Shown here: positions 25,513-33,356 of the stretch, one piece after another
How the letters are laid out: every line of letters starts with the position of its first letter
How positions within the stretch are numbered: position 1 is the first letter of the stretch
NCBI RefSeq assembly: GCF_947331465.1
Contig: NZ_CAMZOK010000001.1
Coordinates: 1,364,001-1,428,000, forward strand
Length of the DNA: 64,000 bases
From: Shimia sp. Alg240-R146
Lineage (GTDB): Bacteria > Pseudomonadota > Alphaproteobacteria > Rhodobacterales > Rhodobacteraceae
Reading direction: 5' to 3'
The notes under the pieces: generated by a model
What the model was told of the DNA's origin: nothing
Seen by the model: only the letters and a program-made list of their open reading frames with translations
Database searches by the model: none
Program-made: the position numbers and the translations under genes

Positions 25513-26400
25513 ATGAGCATTAATTATGATTTTGGCGACCTTGAAGCCTTTTTGGCAGTTAAGGAAACCGGCTCCTTTCATGGAGCGGCTGACCGTTTGA
25601 ACCTGTCGCAATCCGCCATCACACGGCGGGTGCGCAAATTGGAGGACGCGCTCGGCAGCCAGCTGTTTGAGCGCACGACGCGGGCGGTCAAACCGACGTT
25701 GGCGGCCAAAAGTCTACAGGCGCGTGCGGAGGCGATGGTCAATGACGCACATGAAACTGCGCGAGCGATGCGGGATGCAAGCGTCGCCTTTGCCCATCAA
25801 CGCGGGACGGTGGTGACTGTGGCGAGTGTTCCGACGGTCATAACCCGTCTGCTGGTGCCGGCTTTGAAGGGCGTGACAGACAGATCACTTAGAGTACGTA
25901 TGCTGGATGGGTCGGCCAATGAGGTGGCTGAGGCGGTGGCCCAAGGAGAGGCGGACTTCGGGCTGTGCTCGATCCCGGTGCTTGAGCCGAGTACGGAGTT
26001 TGAACCGCTAATGGATGATCCCATCGTCGTGGCCATCGCGCAGGGCAACGCGTTGAGCGGGCGGCAAAATCTGTCGCTTGACGCGCTGAAAAACTTGCCG
26101 CTGATTCTGCCCGCCAAAGGCACCGGAAACCGGTTGCTGATTGACGAAGCTTTGGCACGTGCGCGCGTGCAGGTGCGGTGGAGTTTTGAAGTCGGGCGAA
26201 CCACATCGGCGCTTGATCTGGTGGAAGGGGCCATGGGGGCCGCGTTGTTGCCGCTTTCGGCGATTGATCCGGCGCGGGTGGGCGTCGCAACGCTGCAGTC
26301 GCCTGGGATATCGCGGTCGATTGGTTTGTTGTCGCGGGTTGGGCAGGTCGACACGTCGTTGGTGAGCGCTGTTAAGGCTGCCATTCGGGCGAATGTTTAA
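25513..26400 (+). CDS. LysR family regulator, probably of tcuAB
   Basis: A 295-residue LysR regulator. The helix-turn-helix is in FLAVKETGSFHGAADRLNLSQSAITRRVRKLE, followed by the effector-binding domain beginning around VTVASVPTVITRLL. It is divergent from tcuA and occupies the position of tcuR in Salmonella, so control of tricarballylate use is the best inference. The stop overlaps that of the convergent D-2-hydroxyacid dehydrogenase gene by four bases. Confidence 0.88.
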   Translation: MSINYDFGDLEAFLAVKETGSFHGAADRLNLSQSAITRRVRKLEDALGSQLFERTTRAVKPTLAAKSLQARAEAMVNDAHETARAMRDASVAFAHQRGTVVTVASVPTVITRLLVPALKGVTDRSLRVRMLDGSANEVAEAVAQGEADFGLCSIPVLEPSTEFEPLMDDPIVVAIAQGNALSGRQNLSLDALKNLPLILPAKGTGNRLLIDEALARARVQVRWSFEVGRTTSALDLVEGAMGAALLPLSAIDPARVGVATLQSPGISRSIGLLSRVGQVDTSLVSAVKAAIRANV

Positions 26401-27377
26401 GTGCGCGCCCAGACTTCTGGGTTGATCATATGGCTTGGATTTCCGTCGGCGAAGTCGACAATTTGATCATAGATATCAGAGAATTGCTTGTCGAATTCGT
26501 CTTCGGTGACGAAACCGATATGAGGCGTTGCGATCAGGTTGGGGTGGGCCAGCAGCGCATCGTTGGCATCGGTCAAAGGTTCGGTGTCAAAGACGTCGAT
26601 TGCAGCTGAACCGGGGCGTCCATTGTTAAGACCGTCCAGCAAGGCGCCAGCGGCCACAAGGCCGGCGCGGGAGGTGTTCACAAAAACTGAGTCCGGGCGC
26701 ATGTTGGCGAAATCCTGCGAGGTAATCAAACCTCGGGTTTCCGGTTTCAAACGGACATGCAGAGAGATCACGTCGCAGCTTGAAAAGAACGCCTCGCGAG
26801 AGGGGGCGACTTGTGCGCCATCATCAGCGGCGCGGGTGCGTCCATCGTCTGAAGCCCACCACAAAACATGCATGCCAAACGCCTCGGCATACCGCGCAAC
26901 AGTGCGTGCAATGCGGCCATAGCCAAAAAGGCCAAGTGTCCGCCCATGAAGGGTTTTTCCGACGCCGGCTTGCCAATTTCCCGCCTTAGCGGAGGCCATC
27001 TGTGTTGGCAGATCCCGCATCGCGGCCAGGATCAACGCCCAAGTCAATTCGGCGGCGGCATAGTTGGTTCCCCCGCCTTTGGGCTGCTTGGAGCAAAGCA
27101 GGACGCCATTGTCAGAACAGGCCTGCACATCGACGTGTGGATAGACGCCGCGTTGGCTGATCAGTTTGAGGTTGGGGAGCCGTTCCACTAGGGCGCGGGT
27201 TACGGCGGTGCGTTCGCGAAACAGGATCAAGCCCTCGGCTTCGGACAAACGGTTCGCCAAAGTGTCGATATCGTCGGTATGGTCGGTCCATACGGTGACG
27301 TCATGCCCTGCGAGTTTGGCAAAGGAGGGCAAGCCGCGCAGGGTGTCAAACCAGTCGTCGAGGATGTGAATTTTCAT
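26397..27377 (-). CDS. D-2-hydroxyacid dehydrogenase family protein
   Basis: An NAD-binding dehydrogenase of 326 residues. The Rossmann motif is LGLFGYGRIARTVARYAEAFG. The catalytic Arg is in NTSRAGLV, the Glu in FDTEPL, and the His in TPHIGFVT. Substrates of the family are 2-hydroxyacids such as glycerate, phosphoglycerate or formate; the substrate here is unknown. It is the last gene of the tct-prpF-usp operon, 46 bases after the stress-protein gene. The leader between them carries 11-base repeats that run up to the start codon. Confidence 0.88.
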   Translation of the reverse strand: MKIHILDDWFDTLRGLPSFAKLAGHDVTVWTDHTDDIDTLANRLSEAEGLILFRERTAVTRALVERLPNLKLISQRGVYPHVDVQACSDNGVLLCSKQPKGGGTNYAAAELTWALILAAMRDLPTQMASAKAGNWQAGVGKTLHGRTLGLFGYGRIARTVARYAEAFGMHVLWWASDDGRTRAADDGAQVAPSREAFFSSCDVISLHVRLKPETRGLITSQDFANMRPDSVFVNTSRAGLVAAGALLDGLNNGRPGSAAIDVFDTEPLTDANDALLAHPNLIATPHIGFVTEDEFDKQFSDIYDQIVDFADGNPSHMINPEVWART

Positions 27378-27411
27378 GTCTGTATCCCGTCGGTATCGCG
27401 TCGGTAATGCG
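27378..27411 (-). repeat. 11-base tandem repeat in a leader
   Basis: On the plus strand CGTCGGT begins at 27388 and again at 27399, an exact 11-base period. Read with the gene this is ATTACCGACGC, GATACCGACGG and a third degenerate copy that runs into the ATG of the D-2-hydroxyacid dehydrogenase. The same 11-base-period element occurs four times inside the M24 peptidase gene (57456-57495). Confidence 0.6.
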
Positions 27412-27423
27412 GAGGTGCCGTTT

Positions 27424-28245
27424 TCAGTGGGACAAAAGCACTGGAATGGGGGTGCGTTTGAAAACGCGCGCGGTCATGCCACCCAAAAAGTCCTCACGGA
27501 ATTTCGAATGCTCATAAGCCCCCATCACCAAAAGGCAGGGGTCTTTTTCCCGGCAATAGGCTAGCAAGGCGCGCGCTGGACCGGGGGTCGCAGGGATCTT
27601 TTGGCGGGTTGCCGAGATCCCGTGGCGCGCAAGGTGGTCCATCAGATCTTTGGAAGGACGCGGCGCATCGGTGTCTCCGACACTAAGCACGGTGACGTGG
27701 CCCTGATCTTCGAGAAGGCCAAGCGCATCGGAAAGCGCGCGGGCGGCGGCACGACCCCCGTCCCACGCAAGGACCGCATGGGAGTGGGTGGCCTTGGCGT
27801 CGTGGCCTTGTGGGACGATCAGAACAGGACGGCCGCTGACCAAAGCGATGCGGTCGGGGTGAACAAAAATGTGTTCGTTGACCTCCTCGGTTGGGAGATC
27901 CTGACCGATAACCACCAGATCAAAGGCGCGCGCAGTTTCGGAAATGATGCTGTCCACGCGGCCGGCCTCGCGCCTGTAGTGCAGGCGATTGCCAAGATTT
28001 AGCTCACCGCGCAGGGCGTCAAATCTTGCTTCGATTTCGCCAACAAAGTCGATGTTGGCCTGTTCGATGATGGCCCGCGCGCTGCTGGGCACCCACATGC
28101 CGCTCGACGTCACAATGTCGTGGTCGGAATGCGCCACAAGCACGGTGACGTGGGTTGTTTCATCCGCCAAAGCGGCGGCGTATTTTAGGGCCGAGACCGA
28201 TCCTTCGGATCCGTTGAAGGCAACGAGGATGTTCTTCAAGCTCAT
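27424..28245 (-). CDS. Tandem universal stress protein (two UspA domains)
   Basis: A 273-residue protein with two Usp folds. The first half starts NILVAFNGSEGSVSALKYAAALA, and the second runs from about residue 155 (AVLAWDGGRAAARALSDAL) to the typical end LVMGAYEHSKFREDFLGG and RTPIPVLLSH. The second half keeps a nucleotide-binding-like glycine motif; in the first the equivalent is VVIGQD. It lies in a tricarboxylate-transport operon, 12 bases after prpF. Universal stress proteins that modulate secondary transporters are known (for example TeaD of the ectoine TRAP system), so a transport-linked role is plausible but inferred. Confidence 0.85.
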   Translation of the reverse strand: MSLKNILVAFNGSEGSVSALKYAAALADETTHVTVLVAHSDHDIVTSSGMWVPSSARAIIEQANIDFVGEIEARFDALRGELNLGNRLHYRREAGRVDSIISETARAFDLVVIGQDLPTEEVNEHIFVHPDRIALVSGRPVLIVPQGHDAKATHSHAVLAWDGGRAAARALSDALGLLEDQGHVTVLSVGDTDAPRPSKDLMDHLARHGISATRQKIPATPGPARALLAYCREKDPCLLVMGAYEHSKFREDFLGGMTARVFKRTPIPVLLSH

Positions 28246-28257
28246 AGGAAATCCTTT

Positions 28258-29355
28258 CTAGGCATCGGGGTGGCCCGACCAGATGGTGGCGGGCACATAA
28301 ACCTGACCGTCTGCCAGTTTTCGGGCGGTGCGCACCAATCCGGCGGCGTTGAGGTCAAAGCCGTTGTTGGCCGTGAAATCGACAAGCACCTCGATTGTGC
28401 CCGAGGCATGTTCCAGCACCACATTGGCCGGGCTGTCAGAGGGGCGGTCCAGCATTCCATCGGACACAGACCCGGGGGTAAGTGCACAAGAGGCAATGCA
28501 TTGGGCACCTGTGACGGCCATCGACGGGTGCGTTTTCCAAGGCATGAAATAGCGTGTGGCGATGGTGCCGCCGTTTTGGGCAGGCGCAAGGAAGGCAAAT
28601 TTTGGTGTCACGGATTTTGTAACCTCGCCCATGCCCATGGCTGCACCTGCCTGAAGGCGGATCGCTTCCATCCGGGCGAAGAAGTCGGGGTTGGCGTCCA
28701 AGTCTTCGGCACTTTCATGCCCTGTAAGGCCGAAATCCTCGGCGCGGGCGATGACGACAGGCATGGCGACATCCATGCAGGTGACTTCGATCCCGTCAAA
28801 CGTATCGCGCAGGTTGCCGGTGGGCAGAAGCTGCCCGGTTGCGGAGCCAACCACCCCCATGAATTTAAGCGCTACAGGTGCCGCCGTGCCGGGCACGCTG
28901 GCGATGGCAGTGTCGCCCTCATAGGTGAGATGTCCCCCCGGGGTGGCGACGGTGGCCTCGACCTGAGCGCCGGTGTTCACTGCGCGGATCTTGATGTCGG
29001 TGCTGTCGCCGGTTGGGCTGATCAAGCCCATTTCGATAGCCGCCGGACCCACACCTGACAGGATATTGCCGCAGGTGGGTTTGAAATCCACCAGCTTGTC
29101 CTCGACCGAAACCTGCGCGAAGAAATAGTCGATGTCGGCCCAGTCATCCTCCGAGCGCGACAACATCGCGACTTTGGTGGTCACGGCGGCGCCGCCGCCG
29201 ATGCCGTCGATATTGAGCGGATGGCCGGACCCGACCGCGGCGATCAGCACCTCGGCCAAAGTGTCCAAATCCGCTGGCAGATCCGCGCGGTTGAAGTAAG
29301 GGCCGCGCGAGGTGCCGCCCCGCATGAAGACAAATGGGATACCGGTCTGCGTCAT
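28258..29355 (-). CDS. PrpF / 4-oxalomesaconate tautomerase-like isomerase
   Basis: A cofactor-free isomerase of the PrpF fold, 365 residues. The motifs seen are FVFMRGGTSRGPYFN, SGHPLNIDGIGGG, FKPTCGNILSGVGP with the active-site Cys, and CALTPGSV. The family isomerises double bonds of small tricarboxylates: 2-methylaconitate, oxalomesaconate and aconitate. Between a tricarboxylate transporter and tcuAB, a role on aconitate or a related tricarboxylate is likely. ATG 29355 overlaps the TctAB stop (ATGA); ATG 29367 is also possible. Confidence 0.85.
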   Translation of the reverse strand: MTQTGIPFVFMRGGTSRGPYFNRADLPADLDTLAEVLIAAVGSGHPLNIDGIGGGAAVTTKVAMLSRSEDDWADIDYFFAQVSVEDKLVDFKPTCGNILSGVGPAAIEMGLISPTGDSTDIKIRAVNTGAQVEATVATPGGHLTYEGDTAIASVPGTAAPVALKFMGVVGSATGQLLPTGNLRDTFDGIEVTCMDVAMPVVIARAEDFGLTGHESAEDLDANPDFFARMEAIRLQAGAAMGMGEVTKSVTPKFAFLAPAQNGGTIATRYFMPWKTHPSMAVTGAQCIASCALTPGSVSDGMLDRPSDSPANVVLEHASGTIEVLVDFTANNGFDLNAAGLVRTARKLADGQVYVPATIWSGHPDA

Positions 29356-31382
29356 TTGAGCGGCCATGGCAGATCCACCATTCCCTGCAGCAGGCCGGGT
29401 GGGAAGTCACGGTTGAGCGCCCCCGCCATCAGACACATAAAGGCGATGCCTGCAGCCGTCAGCAACAGCGTCCGTGGCCAGCTGGCACCGGCGCGAACGC
29501 GGAAGAAGGCGATCAGGAAGCCGACCAGCGCAAGGATGAAGCCGACAAAGAATGTGCCGGCGATCAGGCTGGCAAACCACGCAAGCGTTGACCACAGGCC
29601 GTAAGGCGCGTCTGCTTCGTCTCCGGCGACTTCCTTGTCGGCAAAAATAGCGTCGCCTTCGGGGCGCATCATCATTTGCACCATAAGGATCAGGCAACAG
29701 AGCAGCGCGAACCCTCCGATCACCAACGGGATGACTTTGTCGGTCATGTTGTAGTCAGGGATCATGCTGGCGTTGATGAAGGCGGTCAGCAGATAGCCCG
29801 CGATCACCAGAAGGAAGACAACCGGCGCGCGTTTGCTGCCTGCTTTGACATCGCCCTCGGCCATGATCGACTTGGCCTGACGGATGCCAAAGAAGACCGA
29901 AACAACCGTGATGACGATCAGGACGATCACGATGGGTGAGAAGATATACTCGATGCCTTGATCAAAGCTTTTGCGGAAGCGGAAAGACGCGATCTGGAAA
30001 GCTTGGTTGGTGAATTTTTCCACGGGATTGGACAACACAAAGCCGATCAGGAAAGCGGGACGTGACCAATCAAAGCGGCGCAGGAAGATACCGATCAGAC
30101 CGATCACAAACAGCGCCAGCAGGTCTTCGAAGTTTTGACCGGACTGGAAGGCGGCGAAGCTGATCAGCATGAAAAGGAACGGCGCCAGATAGGTGAAGCG
30201 GATCGTGGTCAGCTTCGCGATGCCGCCGGAGGCCGCAATGCAAAGAACCGTGCCAACCACGTTGGCAAGCGCCAGCAACCAGACGATCGAGTATGTGATG
30301 TCGAGGTTGTTTTTCAGCATGCCGGGGCCGACTTCGATGGAGCCTGAGCCCAAAAGCGCCACCGCACCGATGAAGATCGCCATCGAGCCTGAGCCGGGGA
30401 TGCCAAACAGGAGCGTGGGCACAAGGCCGCCACCTTCTTTGGCGTTGTTAGAGCTTTCAGGGCCGATCACGCCGCGCACTTCGCCCTTGCCGAAGTTGGA
30501 TTTGTCTTTGGTGGTTTGCACGGCGTGGCCGTAGGCGATCCAGTCCACAACCGAGCCGCCGAGGCCGGGGATCACACCGACGACAACGCCGATGATGGAG
30601 CAGCGCACGGACAGCCAGATGTTGGCAAACCAGTCGCGCACGCCGTCAAGCCAGCCGCCGCCGAGTTGTGCGCCTTTGGCAATCGAGCGGTCCTGACGCA
30701 GCAGCGATACGATTTCGGGGATGGCAAAGATGCCGAGGCCGACGATCACCAGCTTCAGACCGTCTGTGAGGTAAGGCAGATCATAGGACGACATGCGCAG
30801 TGAGCCACCCGCGTCAGCTTCGCCAATGGTGCCGATCATCAGACCAAGGCCCGCGGCTGCAAGGCCTTTGAGGGCGTAGCGCCCAGCGAGAACCGCGACC
30901 ATCGACAGGCCAAGGATGGTGATCATCAGCATCTCGGGAAGGCCGAATGCGAGCACGATCGGGCGGGCCACGAGAATAAAGACGGTCAGAAAGGTTGCGC
31001 CGACAAGCCCGCCAAACAGCGAGCTGGCAAAGGCGGCGGATAAGGCGCGCGCGGCTTCGCCTTTTTTCGCCATGGGGAAGCCGTCAAGCACCGTGGCCTG
31101 TGAGGCCGAGGAGCCGGGTATACCCATCAGAACCGAGGCAAACGTGTCGGAGGTGGGCACCACCGCGACCATGCCGATCATCAGCGCGAGGCCAAGAATG
31201 GGGTCCATGCCGAACATAAACGGTAAAAGCAGGGAAAGGCCGGCGATGCCGCCCAGACCGGGAAAGACGCCGACCGCGAGGCCCATCACGACGCCGAGCA
31301 CCAAGTAGCCAAGAACGACGGGTTGCAGGATCAGTGCCCACGCATCTGAAAGCGCAGGAAGGGCTGTGGCGAAAGCCTCCAT
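29352..31382 (-). CDS. tctA: Tripartite tricarboxylate transporter, fused TctA-TctB permease
   Basis: A membrane protein of 676 residues, longer than the usual 500 of TctA. The first 500 residues show the TctA features: GVFPGLGGIAGLSLLLPF, GIPGSSASQATVLDG, GVIPGLGGSVVDWIAYGHA and GIPGSGSMAIFIGA. From about residue 525 to the end there are four further helices of the small subunit TctB type (APVVFLLVIAGYLLTAFI to LLLTAAGIAFMCLMAGAL). It is therefore a natural TctA-TctB fusion. It works with the periplasmic TctC encoded just upstream and lies before the PrpF-type isomerase gene. Sodium-coupled tricarboxylate uptake is known for the family. Confidence 0.92.
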   Translation of the reverse strand: MEAFATALPALSDAWALILQPVVLGYLVLGVVMGLAVGVFPGLGGIAGLSLLLPFMFGMDPILGLALMIGMVAVVPTSDTFASVLMGIPGSSASQATVLDGFPMAKKGEAARALSAAFASSLFGGLVGATFLTVFILVARPIVLAFGLPEMLMITILGLSMVAVLAGRYALKGLAAAGLGLMIGTIGEADAGGSLRMSSYDLPYLTDGLKLVIVGLGIFAIPEIVSLLRQDRSIAKGAQLGGGWLDGVRDWFANIWLSVRCSIIGVVVGVIPGLGGSVVDWIAYGHAVQTTKDKSNFGKGEVRGVIGPESSNNAKEGGGLVPTLLFGIPGSGSMAIFIGAVALLGSGSIEVGPGMLKNNLDITYSIVWLLALANVVGTVLCIAASGGIAKLTTIRFTYLAPFLFMLISFAAFQSGQNFEDLLALFVIGLIGIFLRRFDWSRPAFLIGFVLSNPVEKFTNQAFQIASFRFRKSFDQGIEYIFSPIVIVLIVITVVSVFFGIRQAKSIMAEGDVKAGSKRAPVVFLLVIAGYLLTAFINASMIPDYNMTDKVIPLVIGGFALLCCLILMVQMMMRPEGDAIFADKEVAGDEADAPYGLWSTLAWFASLIAGTFFVGFILALVGFLIAFFRVRAGASWPRTLLLTAAGIAFMCLMAGALNRDFPPGLLQGMVDLPWPLK

Positions 31383-31416
31383 GGGAGCCGCCTTTCTTGT
31401 TCGGAAAAATGGGAAG

Positions 31417-31450
31417 GTGGGACGACCTCAGAGGGGTGAAGTCGTCCCGG
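31417..31450 (-). terminator. Hairpin between tctC and tctA (attenuator-like)
   Basis: The stem GGGACGAC / GTCGTCCC (31419-31426 and 31441-31448) is extended inward by TCA/TGA past one mismatch. Read with the operon it is followed by CCATTTTTCC after about ten bases. It lies in the 79-base gap after tctC and probably lets the binding protein be made in excess of the permease. Confidence 0.6.
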
Positions 31451-31461
31451 TGGTGTCGGGC

Positions 31462-32550
31462 TTATTTCAGCTCGACGCCGTAGGACTCTTTGAGCCAGTT
31501 GATGACATAGGCCTTAGCCGAGTCTGGCACGTTGGTCGCAGTGCCAAGGGCAGCCTGTGCGCCTGCACCAGTGAAGACCGAGTATTTGCCGACGCGCTTG
31601 GAGGAGATTTCCGGGAAATCAGCTCGCGCCACAACGGCCTCAAAGGCAGCAGTGTAGGTGTCGACTACGTCTTGAGGCGTGCCAGCGGGCAGGAAGGCCA
31701 GTTTTTGCACGGGGAAGCCCGCGACAAAGAAGGCTTTCCATGCGTCCCACTGTTCGCCCGAGGTTTCACAGCCGTCGGTGGCTTCGCAAACTTCCTTGAA
31801 GGTCGCGATTTCGGGGAAAGTTGGGTCGCGTACAATGTTGCCATCGGCGTCCAGCGATCCCCATGTCATCATCGCCACAGCTTTGCCGTCGGCAACCATT
31901 TCGGCGGACCCTTTGAGGTAGCCCGAAGATGTCTGGTAGTCGATGTTGGCTTCGCCGCGCTCAAACATCAAACGGCCATCACCGCGGCCCTTGATGCCAA
32001 ACACAGGTTCGACGTTCATGCCGAGCATCTGCCATGCCAGCAAAGGCACGAGGTCAAGGCGGGTTGCACCCTGCGACCCGTAGATGAAATCGACGTCCTG
32101 GAGCATATTGGCCGAGCCGTCAAACTTGGCGCCATCTTCGGCGTTCAGATAAGCCACACCGCCGGTGCCGGATGCCATAACCGGGGTCCAGTCGTTGTAT
32201 TCATAACGCACGCGCGGGTCGCCCAAAAGATATGGGAACTGAGTGGACCCAGATGTGCCGAACAGCAATGTGCCGTCGTCATGAGTTTCTTTCTGGAACC
32301 AGTTGGCGCCTTTGGTCGATCCGGCGCCGGGCATGAATTTCACGACCACAGTCGGGGCGCCGGGCAGGGCTTCGGACAGCAGAGGCGCAAAGAAGTTGGC
32401 CCATTTGGCCGAGCCGCCGGTTTCAGAGAAAGGGATGACCCATTCAATGGTTTTGCCGGAAAAATCGACTTCGGCGGTGGCCGGAGCCGCAAGGCCAGCG
32501 GCCGCGAGCAGGCCGACAACGGCACGGCGCGTAAAGGTTGAAATGGTCAT
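31462..32550 (-). CDS. tctC: Tripartite tricarboxylate transporter substrate-binding protein TctC
   Basis: A periplasmic solute-binding protein of the Bug/TctC family, 362 residues. The signal region TFTRRAVVGLLAAAGLAAPATA has a twin-Arg look (TRRAV), so Tat export is possible. The mature part starts with KTIEWVIPFSETGGSAKWANFF and carries the family's ligand loops, such as GAGSTKGANWF. It is the first gene of the tct operon, with GGAGGAACC before the ATG. A response-regulator gene starts 137 bases upstream on the other strand. Confidence 0.92.
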   Translation of the reverse strand: MTISTFTRRAVVGLLAAAGLAAPATAEVDFSGKTIEWVIPFSETGGSAKWANFFAPLLSEALPGAPTVVVKFMPGAGSTKGANWFQKETHDDGTLLFGTSGSTQFPYLLGDPRVRYEYNDWTPVMASGTGGVAYLNAEDGAKFDGSANMLQDVDFIYGSQGATRLDLVPLLAWQMLGMNVEPVFGIKGRGDGRLMFERGEANIDYQTSSGYLKGSAEMVADGKAVAMMTWGSLDADGNIVRDPTFPEIATFKEVCEATDGCETSGEQWDAWKAFFVAGFPVQKLAFLPAGTPQDVVDTYTAAFEAVVARADFPEISSKRVGKYSVFTGAGAQAALGTATNVPDSAKAYVINWLKESYGVELK

Positions 32551-32609
32551 TGGTTCCTCCCTGTAGACCAGACAAGCACGACAACGTCTCCAGCGTTACC
32601 ATGATTGTT

Positions 32610-32638
32610 CGAAAATTCGGGGATTGATTCCCCCTTCG
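32610..32638. promoter_or_regulatory. Dyad between tctC and tctD, candidate operator
   Basis: The dyad GGGGA-TTGAT-TCCCC (32619-32633) is flanked by CGAA and TTCG (32610-32613 and 32635-32638). It lies in the divergent 137-base region between tctC and the response-regulator gene. A binding site for that regulator is inferred; OmpR-type sites are more often direct repeats, so confidence is low. Confidence 0.35.
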
Positions 32639-32687
32639 ATCTGCCGATCATGGAAGGCCAACCTTGCGCCAAGCTTGCGGAGCCAAA

Positions 32688-33356
32688 ATGCGTATCGCCA
32701 TTATCGAAGACAACACGGCCTTGGCCAATGCCATTGCTTACCGGATGCGCGACCACGGCCATGCGGTTGATGTCTTGCATGACGGTGACGACGCGGATCG
32801 TTTTCTGACACAGGAAGGCGCGGATTTGGTGGTGCTCGATATTAACCTGCCCGGTCGGTCAGGATTGGAGGTTCTGCAAGCGATGCGCGCTCGTGCTGAT
32901 GGCACGCCGGTGATTTTGTTGACTGCGCGTGCCGAGACCGCCGACAGGGTTGCGGGATTGGACAAGGGGGCAGACGACTATCTTGTTAAACCCTTTGAAA
33001 TGGACGAATTGGACGCCCGTATCAGGGCCTTGTCGCGCCGCAAGGATTTGGACTATGGCGCACAGGAAACGCTTGGGAATCTTACATTTGACCGCAGCAA
33101 CCGCCAGGTTTTGGCCGCTGGACAAACGCTTGAGATCCCCCGCAAGGAACTTGCTGTCTTAGAGTGTCTTGTGGAGCGGCGCGGGAGGATCGTGTCCAAG
33201 GCGCATTTGATTGATTTTGTTTACGGCGTTGGCGCGGACGTTGGCGACAACGCCATTGAGCCGCATGTGTCGCGTTTGCGCAAGAGGTTGGCAGACCACG
33301 GAGTCGGGATCAAAACCGCGCGGGGGCTGGGTTATATGCTTGAGGTCACGGACTGA
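32688..33356 (+). CDS. tctD: OmpR-family response regulator (TctD-like)
   Basis: A 222-residue two-domain response regulator. The receiver has the acidic pocket IEDN, phosphoacceptor Asp51 in VVLDINLPG, Thr/Ala79-80 in LLTA and Lys101 in YLVKPFE. The winged-helix DNA-binding domain ends with HVSRLRKRLADHG and ARGLGYML. It is divergent from tctC and overlaps the sensor kinase gene by one base (TGATG), matching the tctD-tctE arrangement that controls tricarboxylate transport in Salmonella. ATG 32688 is chosen over 32664 because the receiver domain begins there. Confidence 0.9.
   Translation: MRIAIIEDNTALANAIAYRMRDHGHAVDVLHDGDDADRFLTQEGADLVVLDINLPGRSGLEVLQAMRARADGTPVILLTARAETADRVAGLDKGADDYLVKPFEMDELDARIRALSRRKDLDYGAQETLGNLTFDRSNRQVLAAGQTLEIPRKELAVLECLVERRGRIVSKAHLIDFVYGVGADVGDNAIEPHVSRLRKRLADHGVGIKTARGLGYMLEVTD

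Noticed and set aside
31366..32541. Long open frame (391 codons) antisense to tctC
   Set aside because: It is a mirror of the GC-rich tctC coding frame; no recognisable domain, no ribosome-binding site, and it overlaps a confident gene throughout.
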